Assembly (NCBI GenBank): GCA_030608245.1
Contig: JAUWEO010000121.1
Span: forward strand, 1 to 5,762
Direction of reading: 5' to 3'
Source: Candidatus Latescibacterota bacterium
GTDB lineage: Bacteria > Latescibacterota > MVCY01
Length of the DNA: 5,762 nucleotides
Part shown: one piece after another, positions 1-5,762 of the stretch
Numbering within the stretch: the stretch's first letter is position 1
How the letters are laid out: each line of letters starts with the position of its first letter
Program-made: the position numbers and the translations under genes
The notes under the pieces: generated by a model
What the model was told of the DNA's origin: nothing
The model's database searches: none
What the model saw: the letters and a program-made list of their open reading frames with translations, nothing else

Positions 1-1
1 T

Positions 2-157
2 TGCAGTCCTTGCAGCCTCCACGGAGAAAAGAGGTGCATCCTCAAGCATCGCCAGTGTATGGAGCAGATAACACCTGAGACGGTGCTTGAAGCGATTGGA
101 CGGATGCTGGAAGGAGTCATTGGTCAGATTCCGTCGGAAAATGGGGTTGTCAGATAG
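2..157 (+). CDS. C-terminal end of a probable glycosyltransferase family 9 (heptosyltransferase-like) protein, 5' truncated by the window
   Basis: An open frame enters from the left edge and gives 51 residues before a TAG stop at 155-157. It starts CSPC and carries four cysteines in the pattern C-x2-C-x7-C-x6-C, followed by M-E-Q-I-T-P-E-T-V-L-E-A-I. From memory of the family, a Cys-rich stretch ending in 'CM..(I/L)TP..V...' is typical of the extreme C-terminus of GT9 proteins of the lipopolysaccharide heptosyltransferase II type. These enzymes transfer ADP-activated heptose to an outer-membrane or cell-surface glycan at the cytoplasmic membrane face. The catalytic domains lie outside the window, so donor and acceptor cannot be judged. 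The last 20 or so residues after the motif are not distinctive. The gene runs in the same direction as dinG but is about 380 bases away, with a palindrome between them, so cotranscription is doubtful. Confidence 0.68.
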   Translation, partial: CSPCSLHGEKRCILKHRQCMEQITPETVLEAIGRMLEGVIGQIPSENGVVR

Positions 158-172
158 AGAAGAGGATGATGT

Positions 173-203
173 TGTGGAGACGACCCGGCGGGTCGTCTCC
201 ACA
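173..203. repeat. 31-base palindrome with 15-base perfect arms
   Basis: Bases 173-187 are perfectly complementary to 189-203 around a single central G at 188. As RNA this would be a very stable GC-rich stem with a GGC loop. It starts 16 bases after the stop of the GT9-like gene. No run of T follows (the next bases are AGTAAGGCC), so it is not a classical intrinsic terminator, though it could block 3' exonucleases or help end transcription. The simple core, GACGACCC facing GGGTCGTC, resembles the dispersed REP-type palindromes found between genes in many environmental bacteria. That comparison is from memory and is not tested here. Confidence 0.8.
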
Positions 204-288
204 GTAAGGCCGGTTTATACCTCTGGGATTTGTATTCAGATCCAGTGGGGTGCGGCCCCAAGGATGTGATCAGTAAGCTGATGAGACC

Positions 289-417
289 TTGGCTGAGCTA
301 ACGCTAGAAATGGGCACTTTTGCTGAACAACTTCAGGAGTTAGCACTCCTGTCCATCACCAATACGGTCCTGCGTTGGACCGATGTGGATGATAACATCC
401 ACATCGAGCTGGGGTAA
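289..417 (+). CDS. Doubtful small ORF (42 codons from TTG, or 35 from ATG at 310), unrecognised
   Basis: A short frame runs from a TTG at 289, with an in-frame ATG at 310, to a TAA at 415-417. An in-frame TAA at 274-276 prevents extension upstream. The product reads like ordinary soluble protein (MGTFAEQLQELALLS..., then RWTDVDDNIHIELG): a short amphipathic stretch followed by an acidic beta-like end. Neither start has a good ribosome binding site, and no family is recognised. The two longest hairpins of this region lie inside it. It could be a small gene, the remnant of a decayed gene, or chance. An overlapping frame (to TAA at 299-301, ending ISKLMRPWLS) also looks protein-like, which would suit a decayed gene with a frameshift. 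Confidence 0.15.
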   Translation: MAELTLEMGTFAEQLQELALLSITNTVLRWTDVDDNIHIELG

Positions 418-521
418 TGTCTATTGTTGTGAACAGAATTCACTCTCGTAAGACTGTGACAACCTGAAGGTTGTATTTCGGTACTCTTTCGGCAAAATCT
501 GACAAGAATCAATATGCTACT

Positions 522-527
522 AAGGAG
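522..527 (+). promoter_or_regulatory. Ribosome binding site that decides the dinG start
   Basis: AAGGAG at 522-527 lies 9 bases before the TTG at 537-539. It is the only good Shine-Dalgarno match near the 5' end of this reading frame. It favours TTG-537 over the more upstream TTG at 471, which has no such site and sits inside the 459-474 hairpin. The ATG at 529 is out of frame. Confidence 0.75.
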
Positions 528-536
528 CATGTTAGC

Positions 537-3464
537 TTGAAAAAATCAGCCTGGGATAGATTCGTCGCCCTCGACCTGGAGACAACCGGTCTTGACCCTA
601 AGCAGGCTGAGATAATCGAAATCGGTGCGGTCAAGGTGGAAAAAGGGGAGATTACAGCTGAATTCGACCAGTTGATCAAACCAGAGGGCTTCCTTCCCCC
701 CATTATTACCCGGCTGACAGGTATCTCCGAGGAGATGGTGAGAGATTCGCCTCCATTAGAGCAAGTCACTCCCTCCTTTACCGAGTTCGTCGGAGAGTTC
801 CCCGTAGTTATTCACAACGCCCCTTTCGATCTCTCCTTTCTCCAGAAACATTCAGAGCTTTGTTTTTCACAACAGATCTGTGATTCGCTTGAATTGGCGC
901 GACTGGTGCTACCCAGATTGGTAAACCACAAACTGCAGACCCTGACGCGCTTTTTTCAGATGAAACAGCCTGCCCATCGAGCAGCAAGTGACGCCCGGGC
1001 AGTGGCGTCGATCTTCCTTAGATTGGTGGACCTACTGTTAGAAAGAGACTTGGCCAACATCCAAAGGATGGTTAACATAATCCAGGGAACAGACTCCAGC
1101 CTGACCGAACTGCTTGCTGAGATTGCCCATGTGGTTGCCAAGCAGTCTATGCTCACGAAAATCAAATTGAAAGGGATAGATACAACCTACCTTACAGAAT
1201 TGTTCAACATAGGTGGCAGAGAGGCAATGGAACCCTTGCCTGGTGAGGAAGAATCTTCGCAGGAGCTGGATCTGAAATCCGTCCTTTCGGTCTTCGACGC
1301 CAACGGTCTCCTGCAGCAGCAGTTGAATGGTTATGAGAAGCGAGAAGAACAGTTGGCTATGGTCAAGGCAGTGGCTGAGACTTTCAACCGCGCCGAGTTG
1401 CTGATGATTGAGGCAGGCACCGGAGTGGGAAAATCTCTGGCCTACTTAGTGCCGGCTATCTACTGGGCAGTGCAAAATCGCGACCGGGTTATCGTGTCCA
1501 CCAAAACCAAGAACCTCCAAGAGCAACTTTTTCACAAAGACCTCCCAGAGCTTTCCCGTATCTTGGACATCCCCTTCCGATCGGTGCTGCTGAAAGGGCG
1601 CTCCAATTACATCTGTCTTAGTAAATGGTACACTGCTCTGAACCAGATAGAAATAGCTTTCTCCCCCCAGGAGAGGCGAGAGTTGCTTCCCTTAGTAGCC
1701 TGGTTAGAGGAAACGCAAACTGGAGATATTGCTGAAAACAGTGGATTCAGGTCCAAACCTTTGTGGAGTAAACTCTGTGCCGAAAGCAATTACTGTCTGG
1801 GGCAAAAGTGTAAATACTATCAGAAGTGCTTCGTGATGAAGGTGAGGCGCGAAGCCCTACGGTCTCACATTGTGGTGGTCAACCATTCCTTGCTCTTCTC
1901 TGATCTGTGCTTAGAGAACGGTATCCTCGGCCCTTATCAGAACCTGATCTTTGACGAAGCCCACAACATCGAGAAGATTGCCGCCCAGTATTTGGGGCGA
2001 CAGGTGAATATCTGGAGACTCAAAACGCTTACCGGCCGTCTCTATTTCAAAGGACTGACCGAGACCGGCACCCTGGCCTTCCTCCGAAATCAACTGACCA
2101 AAAGGGGTTCTCAAGCCCTCCAATCAAAGGCTTTTTTGCCACAGGTGGAACGGCTTATTGACCTCTCCCAATCGGTCTGGCAGGAAACCAGAGAGGTGTT
2201 TTCCCTTTTGCTCGGCTGGCTAGGTGACCGATTTCCTGAAGAGATTGAGACTAATTACTCCCGGAAGATCAGATTCAAGGAACAAGACCAAGTGGCCCAC
2301 ACTCTGGCGGCCGAGACAGAGACCTTCGGAGATTTGCTGGGGAAACTTGCCGCTGGACTTTTCCAGCTTTCTCAGTGGCTATTAGAGCTTCCCAGAGATA
2401 CTTTTGGAAACCAGGATGAGGTTACAGCAGAAATTAACGCCAGACTGGCAGATTGTCAGGAGCTTTACGATGACCTGCTGTTTCTGACCTCGGCTGGAGA
2501 AGAAGATTGGGTCTACTGGCTGGAATTGCCCACCCAACCAGAGAGCTTTGATCTGCGCATTCTATCTGCCCCCTTGAACATCTCTGAGCTCTTAGCCTCG
2601 GAGCTCTACAGCAACTTGAGGAGCGCCGTTTTTACCTCAGCCACTCTCACCGTGCCCTCAGAGACGACAGCCGAACAGAACGATTTCAGCTACTTCGCTG
2701 AAAGAGTGGGTATCAGTTTGACAGACCAGGCCAGAGTGAGAAGTCTTGCCCTTGGTTCTCCCTTTGACTACGACAGGCAAGTCCTGGTTTGTATCCCCTC
2801 TTCCTTTCCTTCGCCTAAGTCATCAGACTTTCAGAAGGCAATCAAGGAACTGACAGGCGAGCTTCTCCAAAAGGTGAAAAGAAGAACCTTGGTGCTCTTC
2901 ACTTCTTACCGGATGTTGAATCAGACCTACGAGGGGCTCAACGAGTTTGCCAATATGGAGGGGATATCTTTGTTAGGTCAGGGTTTGGATGGTTCTCGTT
3001 CCAATATTGTGGCCCAGTTTGTGGAATATCCTGGAGCTATGCTCCTGGGAACAGAGAGTTTTTGGGAGGGAGTAGACCTGCCCGGAGAGGCCCTGGAAGT
3101 GCTGCTGATTGTGAAATTCCCTTTTGCCGTGCCGACTGAACCCATTGTTGCCGCTCACATTGAAAGGTTGGGGAAAATGGGAATTAACAGCTTCTTGCAC
3201 TATTCTCTGCCTGAGGCGGTGATTAAATTCCGGCAGGGATTTGGCCGATTGATCCGCAGCAAGACCGACAGAGGAGTTATCGTTATCTTAGATACTCGTG
3301 CCCTTGTCAAAAAGTACGGAAAGGTATTCTTAGACTCTCTGCCCACCCAAGTGCATGCCTTTGACTCTGTTCAGGGAATGGTGGAGACGATTCAGGGCTG
3401 GTTCCAGGACTCGCGCCAGCCGGCACTACAAACTCCTCCGCAGGCCAAGGCAGAAAGATGCTAA
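537..3464 (+). CDS. dinG: DnaQ-type 3'-5' exonuclease fused to DinG-family ATP-dependent DNA helicase
   Basis: This is a 975-residue two-domain protein. Residues 1-170 form a DEDDh exonuclease with all catalytic residues: D13 and E15 (DLETTG), D98 (HNAPFDLSFL), H147 and D152 (HRAASDARA). Residues 260-960 form an XPD/DinG-like superfamily 2 helicase: Q-motif-like YEKREEQ (266-272), Walker A GTGVGKS (294-300), motif Ia (318-331), DEAH box (473-476), TSATL (700-704), motif V GTESFWEGVDLPG (from 838), and motif VI QGFGRLIR (900-907). Cysteines 360, 420, 425 and 431 match the 4Fe-4S ligand pattern of E. coli DinG, including C-x4-C-x5-C; C414 is an extra cysteine. DinG enzymes are 5'-3' helicases that clear D-loops, R-loops and G-quadruplexes. 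The exonuclease fusion is known in Firmicutes-type DinG, some of which have lost the iron-sulphur cluster; this copy keeps both. The TTG start is chosen for its AAGGAG site; the frame stays open to TTG-471 (997 residues), but those 22 residues precede the normal domain start. The next in-frame Met (M67) falls inside the exonuclease. The protein is probably cytoplasmic and intact. Confidence 0.94.
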   Translation: MKKSAWDRFVALDLETTGLDPKQAEIIEIGAVKVEKGEITAEFDQLIKPEGFLPPIITRLTGISEEMVRDSPPLEQVTPSFTEFVGEFPVVIHNAPFDLSFLQKHSELCFSQQICDSLELARLVLPRLVNHKLQTLTRFFQMKQPAHRAASDARAVASIFLRLVDLLLERDLANIQRMVNIIQGTDSSLTELLAEIAHVVAKQSMLTKIKLKGIDTTYLTELFNIGGREAMEPLPGEEESSQELDLKSVLSVFDANGLLQQQLNGYEKREEQLAMVKAVAETFNRAELLMIEAGTGVGKSLAYLVPAIYWAVQNRDRVIVSTKTKNLQEQLFHKDLPELSRILDIPFRSVLLKGRSNYICLSKWYTALNQIEIAFSPQERRELLPLVAWLEETQTGDIAENSGFRSKPLWSKLCAESNYCLGQKCKYYQKCFVMKVRREALRSHIVVVNHSLLFSDLCLENGILGPYQNLIFDEAHNIEKIAAQYLGRQVNIWRLKTLTGRLYFKGLTETGTLAFLRNQLTKRGSQALQSKAFLPQVERLIDLSQSVWQETREVFSLLLGWLGDRFPEEIETNYSRKIRFKEQDQVAHTLAAETETFGDLLGKLAAGLFQLSQWLLELPRDTFGNQDEVTAEINARLADCQELYDDLLFLTSAGEEDWVYWLELPTQPESFDLRILSAPLNISELLASELYSNLRSAVFTSATLTVPSETTAEQNDFSYFAERVGISLTDQARVRSLALGSPFDYDRQVLVCIPSSFPSPKSSDFQKAIKELTGELLQKVKRRTLVLFTSYRMLNQTYEGLNEFANMEGISLLGQGLDGSRSNIVAQFVEYPGAMLLGTESFWEGVDLPGEALEVLLIVKFPFAVPTEPIVAAHIERLGKMGINSFLHYSLPEAVIKFRQGFGRLIRSKTDRGVIVILDTRALVKKYGKVFLDSLPTQVHAFDSVQGMVETIQGWFQDSRQPALQTPPQAKAERC

Positions 3465-3480
3465 AAGCAATCTTCTTTTT
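3455..3480 (+). terminator. Weak candidate intrinsic terminator of dinG
   Basis: AAGATGC at 3455-3461 can pair with GCAATCTT at 3467-3474, with one bulged A and a 5-base loop, and is followed by five T at 3476-3480. The stem overlaps the last codons and the TAA stop of dinG. It is short and AT-rich, so the call is tentative. It lies in the 61-base gap between two convergent genes, where termination is expected. No matching T-tract is seen for the opposite strand. Confidence 0.35.
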
Positions 3481-3525
3481 ACAAAGGACTCGAGTTTCTC
3501 CAAGATAGATAACCGAATCAAATTG

Positions 3526-4158
3526 TCATTTCGCTTCTTGTGTTACTGCCCACAGGGCTCCCCGCTCCAGAAGCAGCCGGAAGTTATTGTCACGGCAGGC
3601 TTGGGGATCGTGACCTAAAGCAAGGTAGAACACCCGCCCCTTGCCCCAGTCCTTGGTCCAAGCAACAGGCATTGCTCTTCCCTTCCATAGGGCATAGCAC
3701 AGCACCCGTACTCGGGGGTCATAAGCCAGGATATATTGCTCGTCGGTGACGAAGAACTCCTCAAGTTCTTTGGTAATAGGGTGTTCTGAGTCGGTCACAC
3801 TAACCTGATACTGACGGTAGTGGGGATGGGTAACAAATGAGCCTCCGACCATAGCTCGATACTCTGAACAGTTCCGGAAAGAATCGGCAGCGGGGTGAAT
3901 ACCTACGAACCCTTTGCCACTGGCGACGAAATCAAGCAGACCTTTTTCCTGAGCATCAGAGAGAGTACCCACCGTATAGTAGAAGACTATCACATCGTAA
4001 GGGTTGAGCTTCGGGGCCTCCAGCGCCGAAAGGTCATTTTCCACCCGGGTGATCTCAAAATGGCCGGCCTGCTTCAGGGCACCTAAGATAGCTTCACCAC
4101 AGGCTTTGTAGTCGTGGATCTCTCCACCGGTGAACAGCAATAACTTGATCTTTGCCAT
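3526..4158 (-). CDS. ThuA-like domain protein (glutamine amidotransferase-like fold)
   Basis: This is a 210-residue protein, the usual size for a stand-alone ThuA-like domain. Visible family features, in order, are a first beta strand with KIKLLLFTGGEIHDY (3-17), YDVIVFYY (54-61), a glycine-rich strand and turn GKGFVGIHPAADSF (81-94), GGSFVTHPHY (105-114), the SEHPITKEL segment (124-132), DEQYIL (139-144), and the C-terminal PVAWTKDWGKGRVFYLALGHD (164-184). The GIHPAAD turn sits where class I glutamine amidotransferases have the catalytic Cys, which is absent here as is usual for ThuA. ThuA was named from a rhizobial trehalose-utilisation locus; its biochemical activity is poorly defined, so no substrate is assigned. 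There is no signal peptide or membrane segment, so it is probably cytoplasmic. The ATG at 4158 is chosen because AAGGAG lies 7 bases upstream; an in-frame upstream start at 4194 adds 12 residues unlike the family. It lies 196 bases downstream of uxaE on the same strand and faces dinG. Confidence 0.88.
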   Translation of the reverse strand: MAKIKLLLFTGGEIHDYKACGEAILGALKQAGHFEITRVENDLSALEAPKLNPYDVIVFYYTVGTLSDAQEKGLLDFVASGKGFVGIHPAADSFRNCSEYRAMVGGSFVTHPHYRQYQVSVTDSEHPITKELEEFFVTDEQYILAYDPRVRVLCYALWKGRAMPVAWTKDWGKGRVFYLALGHDPQACRDNNFRLLLERGALWAVTQEAK

Positions 4159-4165
4159 CTTAACT

Positions 4166-4171
4166 CTCCTT
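4166..4171 (-). promoter_or_regulatory. Ribosome binding site of the ThuA-like gene
   Basis: On the minus strand AAGGAG (read from 4171 to 4166) lies 7 bases before the ATG at 4158-4156. It fixes the start at 4158 rather than the in-frame upstream codon at 4194. Confidence 0.8.
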
Positions 4172-4190
4172 GGGTTGACAAATTGTTTTA

Positions 4191-4337
4191 CCACGAAGAT
4201 ACCAAGACACGAAGATCAAATGATAAATGTCTTGATTCGGTTTCCTTTGTGTCTTTGCCTGCCCCGTAAGGAAGTCTACCCTGTGGAATCCGAAGCAATA
4301 TTCAACAGGGAATGACCGTATCGGGGTGTCTTCGTGG
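4191..4337. repeat. 147-base structured inverted-repeat element between uxaE and the ThuA-like gene
   Basis: The ends are inverted repeats: 4191-4203 (CCACGAAGATACC) faces 4325-4337 (GGTGTCTTCGTGG), 13 positions with one T/G wobble. Inside, 4204-4214 pairs with 4245-4255 (11 positions, one wobble), and 4279-4289 pairs with 4300-4310 (10 of 11, 10-base loop). ACGAAGAT is also repeated directly at 4193-4200 and 4209-4216. The CCACGAAGACAC...-type motif and its complement resemble a low-complexity inverted repeat that recurs between genes in many environmental bacteria (from memory, untested). No transposase and no clear target-site duplication is seen. It fills nearly the whole intergenic gap, so it could affect transcript stability or termination between the two genes. 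Confidence 0.65.
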
Positions 4338-4354
4338 CTTAATGGCTATACCAA

Positions 4355-5762
4355 CTACGAACCAGAGAAGGGCGCCAGATGTCTTCCTATGTGCTGTTCC
4401 AGTATTTGGTAATAGGTCTCTTCGTCCTTTCGCAGCACCTCCAGCAGTTGCTCTCCGAATCTGTCCAGTACTGAGCCGTAGGTGACGTGAAGCACCTCCC
4501 GGGAGTGAAACTCATCCAGCATCTCCTTCAAGGCTTCATCGTCCGAATTATGAGGATCGGGCACATGGGAGAGTTCGGCTGAGACATGGTAGCTGGCGCG
4601 ATCCTGAGGATAGTGTTCTCTGGCGAAGGCAGCAATCTGGCGGAAGAGCTCAGGCTCCAGTAGGGCAATTGCCCTGAGTGCCTCTAAATAGCTGGTGCCA
4701 GCGGTCTTCAGGTGCACCAATCCTTCGCTCGCTCGGGCAGCGATAGGGTAGATGCTGAACTTGTCCGACCCCGAGTGGATGCTGAGCTTGTAGGGGCCAA
4801 ACTCGCGGGCGATGGCCGCGTGACGGGTGAACTCATCTTCGAACGCCTGGAGGTCTCCGATGTAGTCCACTCCCTTTTCAAACCGCCCCACAAAGCGAGG
4901 GGCGAGACTTACCCATTCCACGTCTAAGCGTCTAAGCTCGCAGGCCACAAAGAGGTGCTCCAGAGGAGTGGTGGGTGTTTCTGTTTCATCCACAGAGACT
5001 TCCAGCTCGAAGGCATTTTTCCCGATGCCCTTGGCTAGGTGGCGATACATCCGCACGGTGTGAGCCACGGCCCGGCCATATTTGACCGCTGCCCGCAGGA
5101 GATTCTCCTCGTCGAAGGAAAAAGCAAACTGTCCGGCTTTAAATCGCTTTTCCACATAGTCGCGTTGCAAGTCTTCCCGGTTCGTCTCCAAATCCTCCCA
5201 GGGCAGAGTGTCGATTTTCTCTGTCAGCACAGGAGAGGGGTCGGTGTCAGCGGCATCGTCCACATATTCGCCGGGGTCTACGGTGAACAGGGTGAACCCG
5301 GCTGCGATACATGCATCTACATCCTCGGGTGTCTTGAGGTGGTCGGCATCGGCTCCGAACCCTTCTCTCCAGCCCTCCTGAAAGAGTCCCCAGGTGGCAT
5401 CGTTCAGCACCTGCTCTGGGGTGCGTCCGGTGCGGGACATCTCTCGGATGGATTGTTGGGCGAAGAAGACAGCCAGTCCCTTGCCTTGAGCCGCTCGTAC
5501 ATGCCCGGGGGTAGCCAGACCCAGTCGATCACCCAATCCGGCGGAGGTGCGCAGGCCTGCCAGTCTGGGCTGAAGGAACTCCAGGACTCTGCGCAGAGCA
5601 AGGGCATTGCCGTGGGTGAGAGGGGAACTTCTCAGGGAGAGTTCCTTCCCCTCAACTGAAACTGCCATTTCCTCCCCCTGGAAATCGGTTGCACTCTGCT
5701 GAGGAGCGCAAAGAACACCCAGAAGTTTTTTGCCCCGTTTTCGACTCAGGAAATAGACCAAC
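4355..5762 (-). CDS. uxaE: Tagaturonate epimerase (UxaE family), N-terminus cut by the window edge
   Basis: The 468 visible residues (numbered from the codon at 5761) end at a TAG stop at 4357-4355. They match my recollection of UxaE, the tagaturonate-fructuronate epimerase first described in Thermotoga maritima (EC 5.1.2.7). It interconverts D-tagaturonate and D-fructuronate, letting galacturonate enter the mannonate/KDG route without tagaturonate reductase. Visible segments include AGLRTSAGLGDRLGLATPGHV (68-88), FAQQSIREMSRTGRT, FGADADHLK (135-143), FTLFTVDPGEYVDD (156-169), ELEVSVDETETPTTP (252-266), KLSIHSGSDKFSIYP (325-339) and HVTYGS (425-430). The conserved acid and His residues in them (D140, H141, E252, E254, H329, D333, H425) are candidate metal or substrate ligands by inference. 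The frame is still open at the edge with family-like sequence (YFLSRKRGKKLLGV), so the true start lies outside; about 20-30 residues are probably missing. An internal ATG at 5668 follows a purine-rich GGAGG only 2 bases away, which probably just encodes Gly-Glu-Glu. The enzyme is cytoplasmic. The ThuA-like gene follows on the same strand. Confidence 0.85.
   Translation of the reverse strand, partial: LVYFLSRKRGKKLLGVLCAPQQSATDFQGEEMAVSVEGKELSLRSSPLTHGNALALRRVLEFLQPRLAGLRTSAGLGDRLGLATPGHVRAAQGKGLAVFFAQQSIREMSRTGRTPEQVLNDATWGLFQEGWREGFGADADHLKTPEDVDACIAAGFTLFTVDPGEYVDDAADTDPSPVLTEKIDTLPWEDLETNREDLQRDYVEKRFKAGQFAFSFDEENLLRAAVKYGRAVAHTVRMYRHLAKGIGKNAFELEVSVDETETPTTPLEHLFVACELRRLDVEWVSLAPRFVGRFEKGVDYIGDLQAFEDEFTRHAAIAREFGPYKLSIHSGSDKFSIYPIAARASEGLVHLKTAGTSYLEALRAIALLEPELFRQIAAFAREHYPQDRASYHVSAELSHVPDPHNSDDEALKEMLDEFHSREVLHVTYGSVLDRFGEQLLEVLRKDEETYYQILEQHIGRHLAPFSGS

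Larger units (their letters stand above)
158..536. other. Intergenic region of about 380 bases with several short perfect hairpins and no convincing gene
   Basis: All frames are broken by stops here. Apart from the 173-203 palindrome, these perfect hairpins can be read: 334-340/345-351 (7 pairs, loop TAGC), 365-370/377-382 (6 pairs, 6-base loop), 381-391/396-406 (11 pairs, loop ATAA) and 459-464/469-474 (6 pairs, loop TGAA). The second and third share bases 381-382, so the outermost pairs of both cannot form together. Weaker 5-pair stems at 246-260 and 269-282 could arise by chance. No tRNA, T-box, cyclic-di-GMP or other riboswitch consensus was recognised, and no clear -35/-10 pair for dinG was found. 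It may be the dinG 5' leader, an unrecognised small RNA, or decayed sequence. Confidence 0.5.

Noticed and set aside
87..269. 60-codon plus-strand frame overlapping the GT9-like end and the palindrome
   Set aside because: It overlaps the GT9-like frame out of phase, encodes the palindrome arms and has no ribosome binding site. The GT9-like frame explains the first 157 bases better.
333..530. 65-codon minus-strand frame ahead of dinG
   Set aside because: The translation is low-quality with no recognisable domain, it has no ribosome binding site, and it spans the hairpin run and the dinG ribosome binding site.
158..536. A known riboswitch or CRISPR array in the dinG upstream region
   Set aside because: No spaced direct repeats are present, and none of the riboswitch core motifs I know could be found. 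The hairpins differ from one another in sequence.
3486..3497. ACTCGAGT palindrome in the dinG/thuA gap as a bidirectional terminator
   Set aside because: The 8-base palindrome is too short, leaves no loop, and has no T-tract on either strand.
4174..4202. TTGACA followed after 17 bases by GATACC, a possible plus-strand promoter
   Set aside because: The -35 is perfect, but the -10 matches TATAAT at only three positions and no plus-strand gene follows. The -10 falls inside the inverted-repeat element.
5039..5659. 206-codon plus-strand frame opposite uxaE
   Set aside because: It lies wholly antisense to a well-supported UxaE coding frame, its translation resembles no family, and it arises from the codon bias of the real gene.
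5666..5668. ATG at 5668 as the start of uxaE
   Set aside because: The GGAGG is only 2 bases away and is explained by Gly-Glu-Glu codons. The 31 residues upstream look like family sequence and the frame is open to the window edge.

Overview
The window comes from a bacterial chromosome of roughly even base composition. It looks like ordinary metabolic and repair gene content, with no phage, CRISPR or transposase genes. The lineage cannot be fixed. A glycosyltransferase-family-9 tail, a DnaQ-DinG fusion with iron-sulphur cysteines, a ThuA-like protein and a tagaturonate epimerase together fit an uncultured, perhaps anaerobic, sugar-degrading bacterium (Chloroflexota-like or a candidate phylum). 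That placement is inference only.

Layout. (1) Bases 2-157, + strand: the last 51 codons of a probable GT9 (heptosyltransferase-like) gene that enters from the left edge. (2) Bases 158-536: no convincing gene. This stretch holds a near-perfect 31-base palindrome (173-203), a run of short perfect hairpins (334-351, 365-382, 381-406, 459-474) and one doubtful small ORF (289-417). (3) Bases 537-3464, + strand: a complete DnaQ-type 3'-5' exonuclease fused to a DinG-type superfamily 2 helicase. The best start is a TTG behind an AAGGAG ribosome binding site. A weak terminator-like hairpin overlaps its stop codon. (4) Bases 3526-4158, - strand: a complete ThuA-like protein, convergent with dinG. (5) Bases 4159-4354: an intergenic stretch filled by a structured inverted-repeat element of about 147 bases (4191-4337). 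(6) Bases 4355-5762, - strand: a tagaturonate epimerase (UxaE family) whose N-terminus runs off the right edge.

How the genes relate. The two minus-strand genes point the same way (uxaE, then thuA-like) and may be cotranscribed. UxaE converts D-tagaturonate to D-fructuronate and so joins the galacturonate and glucuronate branches of hexuronate (pectin) breakdown. ThuA-like proteins are often found near sugar-utilisation genes, so a shared carbohydrate role is plausible but not shown. The DNA repair/replication gene on the plus strand is functionally separate. No strong candidate for a wholly new system is visible. The most unexplained material is non-coding: the palindrome, the hairpin run and the 147-base inverted-repeat element.
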